From positions 64,690,368 through 64,754,367 of the forward strand of contig CM069452.1 in assembly GCA_035610835.1 (NCBI GenBank): DNA of 64,000 bases, written 5' to 3'. Shown here one piece after another: positions 11,327-22,568 of this stretch. Source of the DNA: Ophiura sarsii (taxonomy: Eukaryota; Echinodermata; Ophiuroidea; Amphilepidida; Ophiuridae). The number at the start of each line of letters is the position of its first letter. Position 1 is the first letter of the stretch. Below the pieces are notes generated by a model, which did no database searches, was not told the origin of the DNA, and saw only the letters and a program-made list of their open reading frames with translations. The translations under genes and the position numbers were made by a program.

Positions 11327-11358
11327 ATCGCTTCCCGCGGCCTTTTGGCTAGGATATT
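11327..11358 (+). ncRNA. U2 snRNA 5'-end-like relic, copy 1
   Basis: ATCGCTTCCCGCGGCCTTTT followed by GGCTAGGAT resembles the conserved 5' end of U2 snRNA, with a 2-base insertion. The branch-site-pairing GTAGTA segment of U2 is absent, so it cannot be a normal U2. The upstream segment (ACACCATTGATTTGATAT at about 11264) is shared with copy 2. Confidence 0.5.
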
Positions 11359-11764
11359 GTGCCTTGTCCTGTCCCTTGAAGATTTTTCCCTTGTCCTTGG
11401 GCTTTCCCTATTCCAAAGTTGGTTCTGGCCACGGGTTGGCCCGGGATCAGCTCACTCCGCTTTAGGGGAAGTAAAACAATATAAAGATAGAATTCTTCCT
11501 ACCAAACATTTTCTCCAAGATCGCCCAATATTGGCTCAATATTGGCACTCATTGGCGAGTGCCAATATTGAGCCAAGCTTGGGCCAATGGCCAAATAATA
11601 TTATGCCAATATTGTAAGCCAATATTGGGCCAATGAAAAATCAATATCGGGCCAATATTGGGCCAATATTGGGCCAATATTGTTATGTTATCTGGGAAAT
11701 AACACCATTGATTTGATATTCGAATTATGACGTGGTCTAAAAAAGGCGGCCGCTGTTAAGAGTT

Positions 11765-11798
11765 ATCGCTTCCCGGCCTTTTGGCTAGGATCTTGTGC
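11765..11798 (+). ncRNA. U2 snRNA 5'-end-like relic, copy 2
   Basis: ATCGCTTCCCGGCCTTTTGG followed by CTAGGATCTTGTG differs from the U2 5' end, as I recall it, at about five of 34 positions. The following CCTTGTCCTGTCCCTTGAAG is shared with copy 1 but is not U2. Both copies share upstream and downstream sequence and sit inside the CCAATATTGG array. A U2-derived SINE-like unit or duplicated pseudogene is the best reading. Confidence 0.55.
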
Positions 11799-12886
11799 CT
11801 TGTCCTGTCCCTTGAAGATTTGTTCCCTTGTCCTAGGCTTGCCCTTGGCCAAATTTGTCCTGGCCACCTGGCTTCCTACCTAACATTTCTCCAAGATCGC
11901 CCAATATTGGCCCAATATTGGCCCTCATTGGCGAGTGCCAATATTGGGCCAAGCTTGGGCCAATGGCCAAATAATAGTATGCCAATATTGTAAGCCAATA
12001 TTGGGCCAATGAAAAATCAATATTGGGCCAATATTGTTATGTTATATTGGCCCAGTATTGGCCCAATACTGGCACTCATGGGCGAGTTCCAATATTGGCC
12101 CAATATTGGCACTCATTGGCAAATGCCAATATTGGCCCAATTTTGGCCCAGTATTGGCCTAGTATTGGCCCAATATTGGCACTCATTGGCGAGTGCCAAT
12201 ATTGGGCCAAGCTTGGGCCAATGGCCAAATAATATTATGCCAATATTGTAAGCCAATATTGGGCCAATGAAAACTCAATATTGGGCCAATATTGAGCCAA
12301 TATTGTTATGTTATATTGGCCCAGTATTGGCCCAATATTGGCGCTCATGGGCGAGTTCCAATATTGGCCCAATATTGGCACTCATTGGCGAGTTCCAATA
12401 TTGGCCCAATATTGGCACTCATTGGCAAATGCCAATATTGACCCAGTATTGGCCCAATATTGGCACTCATTGGCGAGTGCCAATATTGGGCCAAGCTTGG
12501 GCCAATGGCCAAATAATATTATGCCAATATTGTAAGCCAATATTGGGCCAATGAAAACTCAATATTGGGCCAATATTGAGCCAATATTGTTATGTTATAT
12601 TGGCCCAGTATTGGCCCAATATTGGCGCTCATGGGCGAGTTCCAATATTGGCCCAATATTGGCACTCATTGGCGAGTTCCAATATTGGCCCAATATTGGC
12701 ACTCATTGGCAAATGCCAATATTGACCCAGTATTGGCCCAATATTGGCACTCATTGGCGAGTGCCAATATTGGGCCAAGCTTGGGCCAATGGCCAAATAA
12801 TATTATGCCAATATTGTAAGCCAATATTGGCCAATGAAAAATCAATATTGGGCCAATATTGGGCCAATATTGTTATGTTGTCTGGG

Positions 12887-13468
12887 TTATCCGTCACATT
12901 TTTCAGTAAATGCCGCTGAATTGGGAAGTATTAATTCATCACCTAATTTTCAGTCCTCAGGCTGGGAAGCACAAATGGCGGTAAATCGGCGGATAAAATT
13001 ATAATCAAGCTCAAATCATCCCGTTTCTTTTACAAACTTCACGTACATATTCCACACAACACATACATCTTTACATGCAACATTCGAGAGGACAGTGCCA
13101 GCTAATGTGTCGATTTCGCACACTTTTTGTGCTTGATAAGAACTATTGCTGTACTATTTTTGGCCGGAAGTGGATTTCTAGACTGAATTAGTTGTGTACG
13201 CCCTTGAGTGACACATCTGCAAGCAAACTACGAAAATCTGTGAAGGCATGAATATGTGTATCCTAAAAAATGGTCTGATGTAAAAATGGAGATTTTAAAG
13301 AATATGATGGTTTGAAAATAAAATTTGGGGATGAACTGTATCTGATACATTATGGGCATATTAGAAGCTAGGTTGGTCTAACATGGGGTGTGTGTATACA
13401 CCCCTACATCATGTACATACGATGTGTATTGGGATTGGAGACATTGAATAGAGCTAGGCAGTCAACAT
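12887..13468. other. No gene or repeat recognised
   Basis: AT-rich unique sequence. Confidence 0.3.
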
Positions 13469-14545
13469 TTTGTGTAGGAAATGCCGGACACCAAAATGGC
13501 CGACTGTGAATTTACTTCCGGGTTAGGTTGCTTAGCAATTCATGCAATTGGTGTATTATGGGTGATTATCAAATGATTATTTTTTGTTTTGTTTCCATAT
13601 TTGACATTATGTGATGAGTGGTACACCATATTCTGACTGTTTTGGAATAAGTTTGGTTATTTTGAGGATAAATGTGTATGATTTTTGAAAGTTAATACAT
13701 AAATTAATTTCAACTGAATAATGTCATAAAGAATCAATAGAAACGTGTTAATTTTATGATTTGCATTCATACCAGTGCTTTCATGTAGATATATGTATAC
13801 ACAAAATGGGTTAAAACACACTGTCCGCCAGTGGCGTAGCTAGGTTTTTTTTCAGGGGAGGCAAGATTTCTAAAATTTTCGTAAAAGGTTGCCCCAAAAT
13901 TGTTCCAAGTCAGTCATCTCGTGAATTTCACGTAAGTGGGGGGGGGGGGGGGGGGGGGGGGGGGGGTGGGGGGGGGGGGGGGGGGGGGGTGGGGGGGGGG
14001 GGGGAAATCAAACAATTTCGCACGGTCATAAAATTTCGCACGGACACAAAGTTTCCCAGTCAAAAAAGCACTATAGTCAACACAACACATTTTGGCCAAT
14101 CCTCAGGGTTTTCTCAGTTTTTTAACAAAAATGGTCATTTATTTTTAACAACCAAGCTCAAATGGCCATTTTTAAATGGTTACCCCGCATATAAACACTA
14201 TATCCAAAGAGAGGGGCGGGGGCACAAAGGGGGGCGGGGGCACAAAAACGTTCTGTCAGGGGGGGGGGGGGGGGGGGGCAACTGCCCCCCTGCCCCCCCC
14301 CCCCCCCTGAGCTACGCCACTGCTGTCCGCTATTCCCTATTTCCCATTGTAGGGAAAACCGGACAGTGTGTGATGACGTCATTATTTGCATATAACTGCC
14401 TAACCAAATATGGGATGACCTCAATTTTTTAGTAAAATAATGTTGAATGATGTAGCAAAGTAATGAGAATACTATTTGTTTGCGATTTAATTGTTGTCAT
14501 ATGCAAATTATGAAAATGGGCTTGAGTGTCCGATATTCCCTATGC
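13469..14545 (+). repeat. Composite repeat with four TAGGGAAT..CCGGACA ends
   Basis: Variants of TAGGGAATGCCGGACAC occur at about 13475 (plus), 14350 (plus) and 14526 (minus). Another minus-strand variant, ACTGTCCGCTATTCCCTA, is split by the hAT insertion at 13821-14330. Ignoring that insertion, the inner pair forms a hairpin with about 20-base arms. A further copy sits alone at about 10098. These look like termini of a small DNA element. Confidence 0.5.
13829..14322 (+). mobile_element. hAT-type MITE with perfect 8-bp target duplication
   Basis: The ends are CAGTGGCGTAGCTAGG and, on the right, GAGCTACGCCACTG. The flanks are CTGTCCGC at 13821-13828 and CTGTCCGC at 14323-14330, an exact 8-bp duplication as expected for the hAT superfamily. 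The interior holds very long G runs (13937-14005), a second G run near 14260 and a C run near 14285. It has no transposase. Related CAGTGGCG starts occur at about 51246 and 56199. Confidence 0.9.
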
Positions 14546-14549
14546 ATGA

Positions 14550-14660
14550 CATACCATTTCTTGAACCCTTGTGATCCGACAAACAATTTGAGATATCGTT
14601 TGTCAAAATCGGAACATGTTCACATTTTGACCCCAAAAGACCTTTTCACGTTTAAATCTA
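14550..14660 (+). repeat. Dispersed repeat, member 1 (others at 44505 and 44665)
   Basis: Shares ACAATTTGAGATATC and TTTTGACCCC-type sequence in order with 44505-44620 and, less well, 44665-44745, all on the plus strand. Confidence 0.6.
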
Positions 14661-15041
14661 AAAAACAAAGATGAAAAAACGAAGGGGACAAAAATTGAAG
14701 AAAGAAAAAAGAAGAAAAAAAAGACCCTATTTTTTACGATTTTATGGTCGGTCACTGAGGGCAACACAACCTTTTTTGTATGGCCTTATTACTTAGCACT
14801 AGTTTCGTGCTGCGAGCGTAATAATTCGCCACCGAAGGGAGCAACTAAGTTACTAACACTAGAGCAGGGTCTCTGCTACCGAGGTTTAGAGGGTCACAGT
14901 TTTGGGCTATTGGGGAGGCACGAGTTTAGTGCTTCATACCATGACATAACCATGATAACTGTCACTGATTATACCAATTGTAGGCTACTTTCTAAGATGC
15001 TGAAGTTCTGGACAACCCAGAACTGGAACCTGACACCATGT
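14661..15041. other. No gene recognised
   Basis: Purine-rich to mixed unique sequence. GTGCTGCGAGCGTA at about 14807 recurs at about 18222, followed in both places by similar but diverged text, so a faint old repeat may be present. Confidence 0.3.
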
Positions 15042-15251
15042 TAGGGACGCACCGTTCGATTTCCAGGGATGGAGGGGGGGGGGGTGGGGGGGGGGGGGGG
15101 GGGGTAGGAGTTTTTTTGGGGAAAAAATCCCCCTCAATGCAGGCAACCCCCCCCCCCCCACCCAACTCAATATGAATGAATACATTTTTTTTTTTAATTC
15201 GCTGCCACCCAACTTCCTACCCCCCTGCAAATCTAATGGTGCGTCCCTTAA
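15042..15251 (+). mobile_element. Small MITE (TAGGGACGCACC ends)
   Basis: Begins TAGGGACGCACCGTTCGATT and ends AATCTAATGGTGCGTCCCTTA, about 25-base inverted repeats. The interior is mostly G and C runs. A lone related end is at about 17028 (TCTAATGGTGCGCCTCTAA). Its right end abuts the next element. Confidence 0.7.
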
Positions 15252-15802
15252 TAGGGAAGTAGGGGTTGAGAGGTTTTATATAATGTTTTTTGGGTTTTTT
15301 GGCTTTAAATCACAGCCCAGAGAATTAGGCTTTCTTTTGCTTCAAAAATGAAAAAAATCGGATATTCCTCTGCAAAGTTATGATACATTTTGCGCGTCCA
15401 AGTCCGTCGCGAAGTCGAAAATTTCATATATTCACGCATGTAAATTATTTATTTCTTATGTATTCTATTGTTTAAGCATCTCATTTCTGGTCAAAAATGT
15501 CTTTACCCTAGTTAATAGTGTCCAATTGCTTAGAGCCTAGTTCATTTTATAGCCTTATCAATCAGCTTGCTCTTTGTCCCAATACTCTAGGATAAAATAG
15601 TTTTTGAGATATCTTGCGCGCAAGGTGTCCTCGACTCGTAGTAAAAAAGATGATCCAAGATGGCCGCCGTTTCCATGGCAACGGGTCACATGATCGACCA
15701 AGTAGCGATATATGTTTAACCTATTAACATTAACAGTACCTTTAATATTGGAGAAAAATTAGTTTTAGTAAAATGAGCTCTCAACCCCTACTTCCCCCTT
15801 AA
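15248..15802 (+). mobile_element. TTAA-flanked MITE (AGGGAAGTAGGGGTTGAGAG ends)
   Basis: TTAA at 15248-15251 and at 15799-15802 flank inverted ends TAGGGAAGTAGGGGTTGAGA and its reverse complement. It shares its left TTAA with the preceding MITE, so two elements abut exactly. The interior is non-coding. Confidence 0.75.
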
Positions 15803-16035
15803 ACACGTTATAAAAGTATAAAATAAAAGACAGAATGCTGAAACGACATAAACGACAGGATTGACAGAAATGTGAGGAATCTAAGTGCGAGTTTATTACT
15901 GAAATGGAGTCACAGTCCAATATACAAATGGGATAAATTGGATAGCCGAAATGACCAGAGTAATGCAATGTAGAGCGGGAATGAAAGCGAGTGAAGAGCA
16001 AGTTGCTGGGAGGGAGGGAGTCTTTCAAATCAGCT
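15803..16035. other. Unique sequence next to LINE end
   Basis: No gene seen. Confidence 0.3.
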
Positions 16036-16039
16036 ACAT

Positions 16040-16660
16040 ACATACATACATAAACACAAATGAGCATTTATAAAGCGCCTTAACATCAAGATCAAAGCGC
16101 GTGAGAAAAGCAAACCCAAGGGAACAAAAGGATAATGAACAAACAAACATCATAAAGTACAATATGATACAAGTTACATTTGGATACAAATATGTTTTGA
16201 CAGATTTTACATGTGTAAAGAGTCCTGATTTCTTATGAGAGCGGAAAGGTGATTCCATATTGCTGGAGCGACATAGGTGAAAGTCCGATTGCTGGCTGAT
16301 TTAAGAGTTCTGATGGTTGAATGCTGAGTTAGTTGTGTAGTATCCGAAGCCGATCGCAGGTTGACACGTCATGGTTTGTACAGAGAAAGGCAAGATGATA
16401 GGTAGCCCGGTGCTACGCCTGAGAGGCACTTAAACACAGTAACTAAGATTTTATAAGTCACACGTTCTCTGACCGGCAACCAATGCAGCTCCTGGAGACA
16501 AGGCGTTGCATGATCAAATTTCTTAGCCATACAAATGAGCTTAGCCGCCCAGTTTTGGGTTCTTTGTAGACGTTGAATGTCACAGGCGTTTGAACCGAGG
16601 AGCAACCCATTTCCGTAATCTAAACGTGATAAGATCAACGCACGCACAATAAGGTGACAA
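16040..16660 (-). pseudogene. 5'-truncated CR1/L2-type LINE: reverse transcriptase C-terminus and 3' end
   Basis: Reading on the minus strand, 16369-16647 encodes the end of a non-LTR retrotransposon reverse transcriptase. Recognisable blocks are LILSRLDYGNGLLLG, RLQRTQNWAAKLI, KFDHATP, LQELHWLPVRERVTYKIL and the APGYLSS segment, in the order usual for CR1/L2/Jockey-group elements. An in-frame TGA follows LYKP. The frame then continues with LRSASDTT and TYVAPAIWNHLSALIRN, which matches the usual C-terminus, before another stop and a frame change near 16205. Upstream sequence is lost at a C-rich tract near 16680. The 3' end is a short (TATG)n-like tail near 16040. It is a dead fragment. Confidence 0.85.
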
Positions 16661-17405
16661 TTAGGTCAGCTGATGCCAACCCCCCCCCCCCCACCCTCCC
16701 CCACCCCACCCCCATTGACCCCCATCCCAAATATAGCCCTCCTTGATTGATACTATGATGATGCTTATGCATTCAGGCTACTGTCAATTGTTTTGGGTAC
16801 TTCACATATGGTGGCGTTATTAACACGTGACCACAACCCAGTTCTGAGGCATTGAGCAATCAACAGTTGTCATCAAATAACACAAACAAGTGCAGATATG
16901 AATGAGTAGACTCGGTCAAGCTCTTTTACATGGCATCATGATAAAATTATTGGTTGTAAATAACAGTGAGTCACGATTTTGTCCCCTTCAAAAAAAAATC
17001 CATGCCACTCGGCCTTGACATTGAGAATCTAATGGTGCGCCTCTAAGCCGTAACCATATAGCCACCCTAAGTTAACCCACCCAACCACCAAACTACTAAT
17101 CGACCCCAACCCACTAAACCCAAATCCAACCTAACACCCCAAGCCGTAACCCCTAAACCCTACCCTCAACTACTACCCATCCCTAAACCCTAAACCCTAG
17201 CCACCCTAACCAAACCAACATGACACCCAAGACTACCCAACTCCTACCCCAACTACTACACCCTAGCCCCAAGCCACCTTTTCAATGTGAGTGCACCCCC
17301 GGGGCTATAGTCAACCTTCCTTAACCAACGACCATTCAACCCGCCCCAGTTCCCTAACCCAAACCTCACACGTTTGGATGCATTGCAGATTAACCCAACA
17401 CCATG
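16661..17405. other. C-rich stretch with scattered CCCTAA/CCCTAAA motifs
   Basis: There is a poly-C run at 16681-16694. C-rich pyrimidine-biased sequence at about 17050-17270 holds irregular CCCTAA and CCCTAAA motifs. They are too irregular to call an interstitial telomere. No gene seen. Confidence 0.35.
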
Positions 17406-17410
17406 AACAC

Positions 17411-17793
17411 CACTAAGGGAGCAGTTCCATTGATACGAGGCCTCTGCCATACCCAGGGGTATGTTTAGCAAATAGAGCGGGACATTGTTTAGCAAATACA
17501 CGAGGATAATACAATTTACGTTAAACATCCATAATCAATAACATTATCTCTAAAAACATGAAATGCTGAATTTGTACCTTACAACTAGAATAAATAACCC
17601 GAAGCTCTATTTACATACCGACCACTTATCTTTCGTTATATTTAAACAAGCGGTAATACGCTACTCGATAAATAATCCTTTGCTACTCACAACTGTACGC
17701 GCTAAAAATCTCATCGGGGCCTGATAAAAAACTCATCGGGGCCCGGAACATTCTCGCAATTTTTATCGCGTACAAATGGAACTGTTCCCTAAG
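17411..17793 (+). mobile_element. MITE (CTAAGGGAGCAGTTCCATT ends)
   Basis: The left end CTAAGGGAGCAGTTCCATT matches the reverse complement of AATGGAACTGTTCCCTAAG on the right. A second inner pair, GTACGCGCTAAAAAT and ATTTTTATCGCGTAC, lies at about 17696-17773. About 380 bp, non-coding. Confidence 0.6.
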
Positions 17794-18310
17794 TTTAGTT
17801 TGGGTGCATTGCGAATTGGTAACTTGGTTGTAGCTACACTAGTGCTGAACTCCCCACATTGATACTCCTCGTCTCATTTTTATGGTTTGCAGCTGTTTCT
17901 GTCGTTTCTGTCGTTTCAGCATTCTGTATTTTATACTTGCCGTGTATAAACAATAATTCTTAACATCTGAAATCGCGAGCCAGCCTTGGATGCCCGCTTG
18001 GATATATTAGTACAGTCTGTGATGTAAAGTATGTCTAGACAGTGTTACCACAATACTAGATAAAACGACAAAACTGAATAACAAAGTGTGTGATTTTGGA
18101 AATATTGATATGTTTAGTAGCTTTTAGTCCATCCTATCATGAAGCTAGCGGTCTAATATCTGCTACCATATACTCGGTGAACTTTAGCTGAACTTAGAAT
18201 CTGTCATTGCCCCAAACCTAGTGCTGCGAGCGTAGCGAGATGCGACCGAAACGACGAGGGCAGAGTCCCCGGCAGAGTCACTGCTACGAAAGTTCAGGGG
18301 TGAAACGTGA
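17794..18310. other. No gene recognised
   Basis: Unique sequence up to the satellite. The last part (about 18220-18300) is weakly similar to 14807-14890. Confidence 0.3.
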
Positions 18311-18324
18311 AAGTTTCGGTGTGT

Positions 18325-21300
18325 TGCTAATCTTCGAGTTTCGAGTTTCGAGTTACGAGTATCGAGTTTCGAGTATCGAGTTTCGAGTTTGGTTTAAACC
18401 AAACTCGATATCGAGTTTCATGAAAAAACGTAACTCGATATCGAGTTTCAAAAAAAATCAAACTCGATATCGAGTTTCAAAAGAAATATCAAACTCGATA
18501 TCGAGTTTCAAAAAAAATATCAAACTCGATATCGAGTTTCAAAAAAAATATCAAACTCGATATCGAGTTTCAAAAAAAATATCAAACTCGATATCGAGTT
18601 TCAAAAAAAATATCAAACTCGATATCGAGTTTCAAAAAAAATATCAAACTCGATATCGAGTTTCAAAAAAAATATCAAACTCGATATCGAGTTTCAAAAA
18701 AAATATCAAACTCGATATCGAGTTTCAAAAAAAAAACGTAACTCGATATCGAGTTTCAAAAAAAATATCAAACTCGATATCGAGTTTCAAAAAAAACAAC
18801 GTAACTCGATATCGAGTTTCAAAAAAAAAATCAAACTCGATATCGAGTTTCAAAAAAAAAACCAAACTCGATATCGAGTTACGTTTTTCACACGTGTTTC
18901 TATGGAAAATGGTATATACTAAACGAAACTCGATATCGAGTTACGTTTTCACACGTGTTTCTATGGAAAATGGTATACCAAACCAAACTCGATATCGAGT
19001 TACGTTTTCACACGTGTTTCTATGGAAAAATGGTATATACTAAACCAAACTCGATATCGAGTTACGTTTTTCTCTTCTAACTGCTACCAAGTAGTAATGT
19101 CAAGTAACTTTCATTCGATAAAATGTTAAGAATAGGTTCTAAACACGAACTAACATGCTAAGTAAAGCTTAATCATATACTACCAAGAAAAAAATCAGTT
19201 ATTCTCCAATGCATTCAATAAAAACCAAACTCGATATCGAGTTTAAAAAAAAAAACCAAACTCGATATCGAGTTACGTTTTTCACACGTGTTTCTATGGA
19301 AAATGGTATATACTAAACGAAACTCGATATCGAGTTACGTTTTCACACGTGTTTCTATGGAAAAATGGTATATACTAAACCAAACTCGATATCGAGTTAC
19401 GTTTTTCTCTTCTAACTGCTACCAAGTAGTAATGTCAAGTAACTTTCATTCGATAAAATGTTAAGAATAGGTTCTAAACACGAACTAACATGCTAAGTAA
19501 AGCTTAATCATATACTACCAAGAAAAAAAATCAGTTATTCTCCAATGCATTCAATAAAAACCAAACTCGATATCGAGTTTCAAAAAAAAATCAAACTCGA
19601 TATCGAGTTTCAAAAAAAAAAAAAACTCGATATCGAGTTTCAAACAAAAAACGTAACTCGATATCGAGTTTCAAAAAAAATATCAAACTCGATATCGAGT
19701 TCCAAAAAAAATATCAAACTCGATATCGAGTTTCAAAAAAAAAACGTAACTCGATATCGAGTTTCAAAAAAAAAAATCAAACTCGATATCGAGTTTCAAA
19801 AAAAAAAACCAAACTCGATATCGAGTTACGTTTTTCACACGTGTTTCTATGGAAAATGGTATATACTAAACGAAACTCGATATCGAGTTACGTTTTCACA
19901 CGTGTTTCTATGGAAAATGGTATAGCAAACCAAACTCGATATCGAGTTACGTTTTCACACGTGTTTCTATGGAAAAATGGTATATACTAAACCAAACTCG
20001 ATATCGAGTTACGTTTTTCTCTTCTAACTGCTACCAAGTAGTAATGTCAAGCAACTTTCATTCGATAAAATGTTAAGAATAGGTTCTAAACACGAACTAA
20101 CATGCTAAGTAAAGCTTCATCATATACTACCAAGAAAAAAATCAGTTATTCTCCAATGCATTCAATGAAACCAAACTCGATCATGAAAAAATCAAACTCG
20201 ATATCGAGTTTCAAAAAAAATATCAAACTCGATATCGAGTTTCAAAAAAAAAAATCAAACTCTATATCGAGTTTAAAAAATAAAAAAAAACTCGATATCG
20301 AGTTACGTTTTTCACACGTGTTTCTATGGAAAATGGTATATACTAAACGAAACTCGATATCGAGTTACGTTTTCACACGTGTTTCTATGGAAAATGGTAT
20401 AACAAACCAAACTCGATATCGAGTTACGTTTTCACACGTGTTTCTATAGAAAATGGTATATACTAAACCAAACTGGATATCAAGTTACGTTTTTCTCTTC
20501 TAACTGCTACCAAGCAGTAATGTCAAGCAACTTTCATTCGATTAAATGTTAAGAATAGGTTCTAAACACGAACTAACATGCTAAGTAAAGCTTAATCATA
20601 TACTACCAAGAAAAAAATCAGTTATTCTCCAATGCATTCAATGAAAACCAAACTCGATATCGAGTTTCATGAAAAAATCAAACTCGATATCGAGTTTCAA
20701 AAAAATATCACACTCGATATCGAGTTTAAAAAAAAACCCGAACTCGATATCGAGTTACGTTTTTCACACGTGTTTCTATGGAAAATGGTATATACTAAAC
20801 GAAACTCGATATCGAGTTACGTTTTCACACGTGTTTCTATGGAAAATGGTATACCAAACCAAACTCGATATCGAGTTACGTTTTCACACGTGTTTCTATG
20901 GAAAAATGGTATTTACTAAACCAAACTCGATATCGAGTTACGTTTTTCTCTTCTAACTGCTACCAAGTAGTAATGTCAAGCAACTTTCATTCGATAAAAT
21001 GTTAAGAATAGGTTCTAAACACGAACTAACATGCTAAGTAAAGCTTAATCATATACTACCAAGAAGAAAAAAATCAGTTATTCTCCAAAGCATTCAATGA
21101 AAACCAAACTCGATATCGAGTTTCATGAAAAAATCAAACTCGATATCGAGTTTAAAAAAAAATATCAAACTCGATATCGAGTTTCAAAAAAAATATAAAA
21201 CTCGATATCGAGTTTCAAAAAAAAAATCAAACTCGATATCGAGTTACGTTTTTCACACGTGTTTCTATGGAAAATGGTATATACCAAACCAAACTCGATA

Positions 21301-21960
21301 TCGAGTTACGTTTTCACACGTGTTTCTATGGTAAATGGTATATACCAAACCAAACTCGATATCGAGTTATGTTTTCACACATGTTTCTATGGAAAATGGT
21401 ATATACCAAACCAAACTCGATATCGAGTTACGTTTTCACACGTGTTTCTATAGTAAATGGTATATACCAAACCAAACTCGATATCGAGTTATGTTTTCAC
21501 ACATGTTTCTATGGAAAATGGTATATACCAAACCAAACTCGATATCGAGTTACGTTTTGACACGTGTTTCTATGGAAAATGGTATACTAAATGAAACTCG
21601 ATATCGAGTTATGTTTCACACGTGTTTCTATGGTAAATGGTATATACTAAACCAAACTCGATACCGAGTTACGTTTTCACACGTGTTTCTATGGAAAATG
21701 GTATATACTAAATGAAACTCGATATCGAGTTATGTTTTCACACGTGTTTCAATGGAAAATGGTTTATAGGCCTACTAAACCAAACTCGAAATCGAGTTAC
21801 GTTTTTCTAATCTAACTGCTACCAAGTAGTAATGTCAAGCAATTTTCATTCGATGTTAAGAATAGAATCTAAACACGAACTAACATGCTAAGTAAAGCTT
21901 AATCATATACTACCAACAACAAAAAATCAATTATTCTCTAATTTATTCAATAATCATGGA
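18325..21960 (+). repeat. Satellite array 1 built on AACTCGATATCGAGTT
   Basis: The 16-base perfect palindrome AACTCGATATCGAGTT recurs dozens of times in three contexts. Unit A is the palindrome plus an A-rich TCAAAAAAAATATCA spacer, about 31 bases. Unit B is about 60 bases and adds ACGTTTTCACACGTG and TTTCTATGGAAAATGG. Spacer C is about 150 bases (TTCTAACTGCTACCAAGTAG to ATTCTCCAATGCATTCA) and occurs six times. These combine into higher-order blocks of about 340-850 bases. All three frames of unit A lack stops, so long frames such as 18240-19043 are artefacts. The left edge is a run of degenerate CGAGTTTCGAGT. Confidence 0.95.
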
Positions 21961-22065
21961 TATTGGCTAAAAAAATGTATATATATAGATTGCTCGCGGA
22001 AAACCAAGTTTGAAACCAAATTCAACCCTTACCTAACAAGACAATCACGTGAAAACCCCTGAAAA

Positions 22066-22262
22066 TATTGTTACATGGGGTAAAATATTGTTACATGGGG
22101 TAAACTATTGTTACATAGGTAAACTATTATTGCATGGGGTACTATTATTGCATGGGGTAAACTATTATTTCATGGGGTAAAATATTGTTTATGGGGTTAA
22201 AAACGCCCTTGAAAATGGGCCGATCGACGTATTTCAATGGGGAGGGGGGGGGGGGCGGTATT
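22066..22262 (+). repeat. GGGGGCAC-family MITE fragment with internal minisatellite
   Basis: Its right part (GCCCTTGAAAATGGGCCGAT, GACGTATTTCAATGGGGAGG, GGTATTTAGTAG) matches the right end of the MITEs at 1347 and 2884. Where those have a single TTGTTACGTGGGGTAAAA, this copy has about seven tandem variants of it (about 22 bases each). Confidence 0.7.
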
Positions 22263-22568
22263 TAGTAGTTTTGCTGTCAGCCTTCGGACATTAGAAAAAA
22301 TAAGTCTTGGTCTTTACTCGTCCTAATCAAAAGGAAAGCAGTGGCGCGACTGATCAGGGAACCTTCACTGGACGGACGTGCCGAGCGCGCGCTGCTCTCG
22401 ACCTTGTTGATCAATCTACATACACGTTCAAGCCTTTAAAAGATGTATGGTGAACGTTACCCATACGCGACGTAAATCTTGAATCTCCGTTTGTTTCAAT
22501 AGTTAAAAAAAATGATTTTTTTTTTATTATAACCTGCATAATTCATCACACGTTGGACTAAATTATTT
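22263..22568. other. No gene recognised
   Basis: Unique sequence. Confidence 0.3.

Larger units (their letters stand above)
10851..12886. mobile_element. 2-kb CCAATATTGG palindrome array with CCCAGACAACATA termini
   Basis: The stretch starts CCCAGACAACATA and ends TATGTTGTCTGGG, and both ends run into ATATTGG-type units. The body is dominated by the 10-base palindrome CCAATATTGG and relatives such as ATTGGCACTCATTGGCGAGT. From about 12267 to 12834 there is an exact-looking higher-order duplication with a period of 284 bases. Trp/Pro/Ile-rich open frames in it come from the repeat. It is plausibly one non-autonomous element whose interior expanded as satellite; terminal inverted repeats support this, but no clear target duplication is visible. 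Confidence 0.7.

Noticed and set aside
11327..11798. Functional U2 snRNA genes
   Set aside because: Similarity ends after about 30 bases and the branch-site recognition segment is missing.
10817..12919. Open frames of 68-124 codons in the CCAATATTGG region
   Set aside because: They translate the palindromic repeat (QYWPNIG-type) and occur in several overlapping frames.
17050..17270. Interstitial telomere
   Set aside because: CCCTAA/CCCTAAA motifs are scattered among other C-rich words without a regular period.
18240..19043. 267-codon open frame across satellite array 1 (and similar frames at 19545-21715 and 59844-63839)
   Set aside because: The 31-base repeat unit is stop-free in all three frames, the translation is a cyclic repeat, and the same happens on array 2. 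No start, splice or domain evidence.
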